A DNA stretch of 64,000 nucleotides, taken from positions 1 through 64,000 of the forward strand of contig NZ_FNKL01000004.1 of NCBI RefSeq assembly GCF_900100115.1, written 5' to 3'. Below the pieces are notes generated by a model that saw only the letters and a list, made by a program, of their open reading frames with translations, ran no database searches and was not told the DNA's origin. Shown here in pieces: positions 63,247 to 64,000 of the stretch. Source of the DNA: Chryseobacterium soldanellicola. Lineage in GTDB: Bacteria; Bacteroidota; Bacteroidia; Flavobacteriales; Weeksellaceae. Position 1 is the stretch's first letter. Each line of letters starts with the position of its first letter. Made by a program: the position numbers and the translations under genes.

Positions 63247-64000
63247 TTCTGGATCTTTTTAAGTTGGGAAATTAAATAAATAGGCGAGGTGAATACGTGG
63301 TCCTGCTGCTCCATGGGTTTGTGACATTCTATGCATTCTTTATCAAAATCCGGAGAATTTCCATAGGGCTTCAAATCATTTCCTTTCCATCGTCCCCAGC
63401 CCCATCCTTTAGAGCTGGCGTATTTTTTTATATCTTTTACCATAAATTCTACCTGAATGAATTCTCCTGTCCTGATGTTGCCATCTTTCTGTATCTGCTG
63501 TTTCCACGCTGTTTTTGCAAAAACAGTTCCGTCGGGCCAGGGGTTTGTTTGTTTTTCCCGAATGGCTTTCACGGCCATCTCGTTACCGAATATGATACGC
63601 ATGGTGCCATTGTCAAAGCGGTCGGTCGTACTAATTGCTTTCCAGTTTCTGTAATCCGGAATATACTGCAATCCGTTGGGTGACGGCTTTACTGACGAAT
63701 GTTTTAGTTGTCCGTTCATCCATTCATTATATTGTCTCTCAGCTGAACTGATCTGTGAACTGTCAGTAATTTTTCTTTGGGACAGTGTTAGAGCATAATT
63801 CGTTAAAATATTAATCTCGCTTTGATTCAGCTTTGCATAAGAATGAACTGCAGCATAACTAGGAATCGGCATTTCGTCAGATAAAATCTTATTAATGGAA
63901 TAGAAGATCGTAGCACTTTGTTGAGCTTTTGGCAAGGAAGCCCATTTTGAGAAATCCAAAGCTTTCCGTCCTTCTTTTATGTGAGAGGCAACCAGAAAAT
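63243..64000 (-). CDS. Haem-binding/cytochrome P460-domain protein (5' end outside window)
   Basis: The frame is open to the window edge, so the start is missing. The visible 252 residues begin with the end of a haem-binding domain (HIKEGRKALDFSKWASLP ... DEMPIPSYAAVHSYAKLNQ). A cytochrome P460-like domain follows with GTMRIIFGNEMAVKAI, WPDGTVFAKTAWK and the haem attachment site CIECH (CxxCH) near the end. A TTG at 63959 is internal to the frame and not a start. It is a c-type haem protein of the periplasm, coupled to the lipoprotein gene. Confidence 0.82.
   Translation of the reverse strand, partial: FLVASHIKEGRKALDFSKWASLPKAQQSATIFYSINKILSDEMPIPSYAAVHSYAKLNQSEINILTNYALTLSQRKITDSSQISSAERQYNEWMNGQLKHSSVKPSPNGLQYIPDYRNWKAISTTDRFDNGTMRIIFGNEMAVKAIREKQTNPWPDGTVFAKTAWKQQIQKDGNIRTGEFIQVEFMVKDIKKYASSKGWGWGRWKGNDLKPYGNSPDFDKECIECHKPMEQQDHVFTSPIYLISQLKKIQK

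Noticed and set aside
1..64000. CRISPR arrays, tRNA or rRNA genes, intact insertion sequences
   Set aside because: No regularly spaced repeats, no tRNA-like cloverleaf with the TTCGAATC arm, and no transposase with terminal repeats were seen on reading. A search tool could still find something.

Overview
The window is AT-rich DNA from a Bacteroidota bacterium, most likely a Flavobacteriia/Weeksellaceae member close to Chryseobacterium. This rests on type IX secretion (T9SS) sorting domains at 46244-47896 and in a decayed copy near 19116-19420. It is also supported by a flavobacterial histone H1-like protein at 49731-49906, a decayed member of the typical Bacteroidota 'QYQAIIRN' exported family at 19458-19764, weak or absent Shine-Dalgarno sequences, and the regulator and SDR types present. 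The species is inferred, not proven. No tRNA, rRNA, CRISPR array or intact insertion sequence was seen.

Layout. 1-3.7 kb: tail of a surface-type protein, then a gluconate kinase/permease pair. 3.9-6.6 kb: NmrA-like and SDR oxidoreductases plus an AraC regulator. 6.7-8.7 kb: a patch of gene wreckage (lipoprotein, serine recombinase tail, unknown). 8.7-18.5 kb: ion and stress block with a KefB-like antiporter, a USP-GNAT-racemase operon, DUF421, DUF2254 and a NhaP-type antiporter. 18.5-19.8 kb: four decayed gene pieces in a row. 20-33.4 kb: MscS channel, AI-2E-type permease, decayed quinone reductase, frameshifted Crp regulator with SDR, ClC channel with CBS domains, DapB-like reductase, frameshifted DUF389, NhaA and an APC permease. 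33.5-35.8 kb: DUF305, YciE-like ferritin-fold protein, a lone response regulator and a broken histidine kinase. 36.7-40.1 kb: three-gene glycan operon (glycosyltransferase, UDP-galactopyranose mutase, glycosidase-like). 40.5-43.5 kb: HxlR regulator facing a broken flavin oxidoreductase, another CPA2 antiporter and Hsp20. 44-50 kb: tandem-PAS histidine kinase, T9SS cargo, TPR-HTH membrane regulator and a histone-like protein. 50-55.3 kb: Crp-hydrolase-NmrA operon, then an RsbQ-like hydrolase coupled to a PAS histidine kinase. 55.9-60.2 kb: TetR-controlled old yellow enzyme operon. 60.2-64 kb: more decayed sequence, a PA2169-type four-helix protein and a cytochrome P460-type locus running off the end.

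How it works together. Five cation/proton antiporter genes (one a fragment) plus ClC, MscS, AI-2E-type, DUF389, DUF421 and DUF2254 membrane proteins sit with universal stress, Hsp20, YciE, PA2169 and histone-like proteins. This looks like an envelope, pH and osmotic stress region. Small oxidoreductase modules, each with its own AraC, Crp, HxlR or TetR regulator, are interspersed. The most system-like locus is 53.0-55.3 kb, where an RsbQ/KAI2-type alpha/beta hydrolase overlaps a PAS histidine kinase by 8 nt, with a broken response regulator just upstream. A related intact lone receiver is at 34.9 kb and a second ruined copy at 61.7 kb.

A striking property of the window is decay. About twenty pseudogenes or remnants can be read, several beside an intact relative. 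Five otherwise intact genes carry single 1-nt indels, mostly in short homopolymers, so some of the breakage may be sequencing error.
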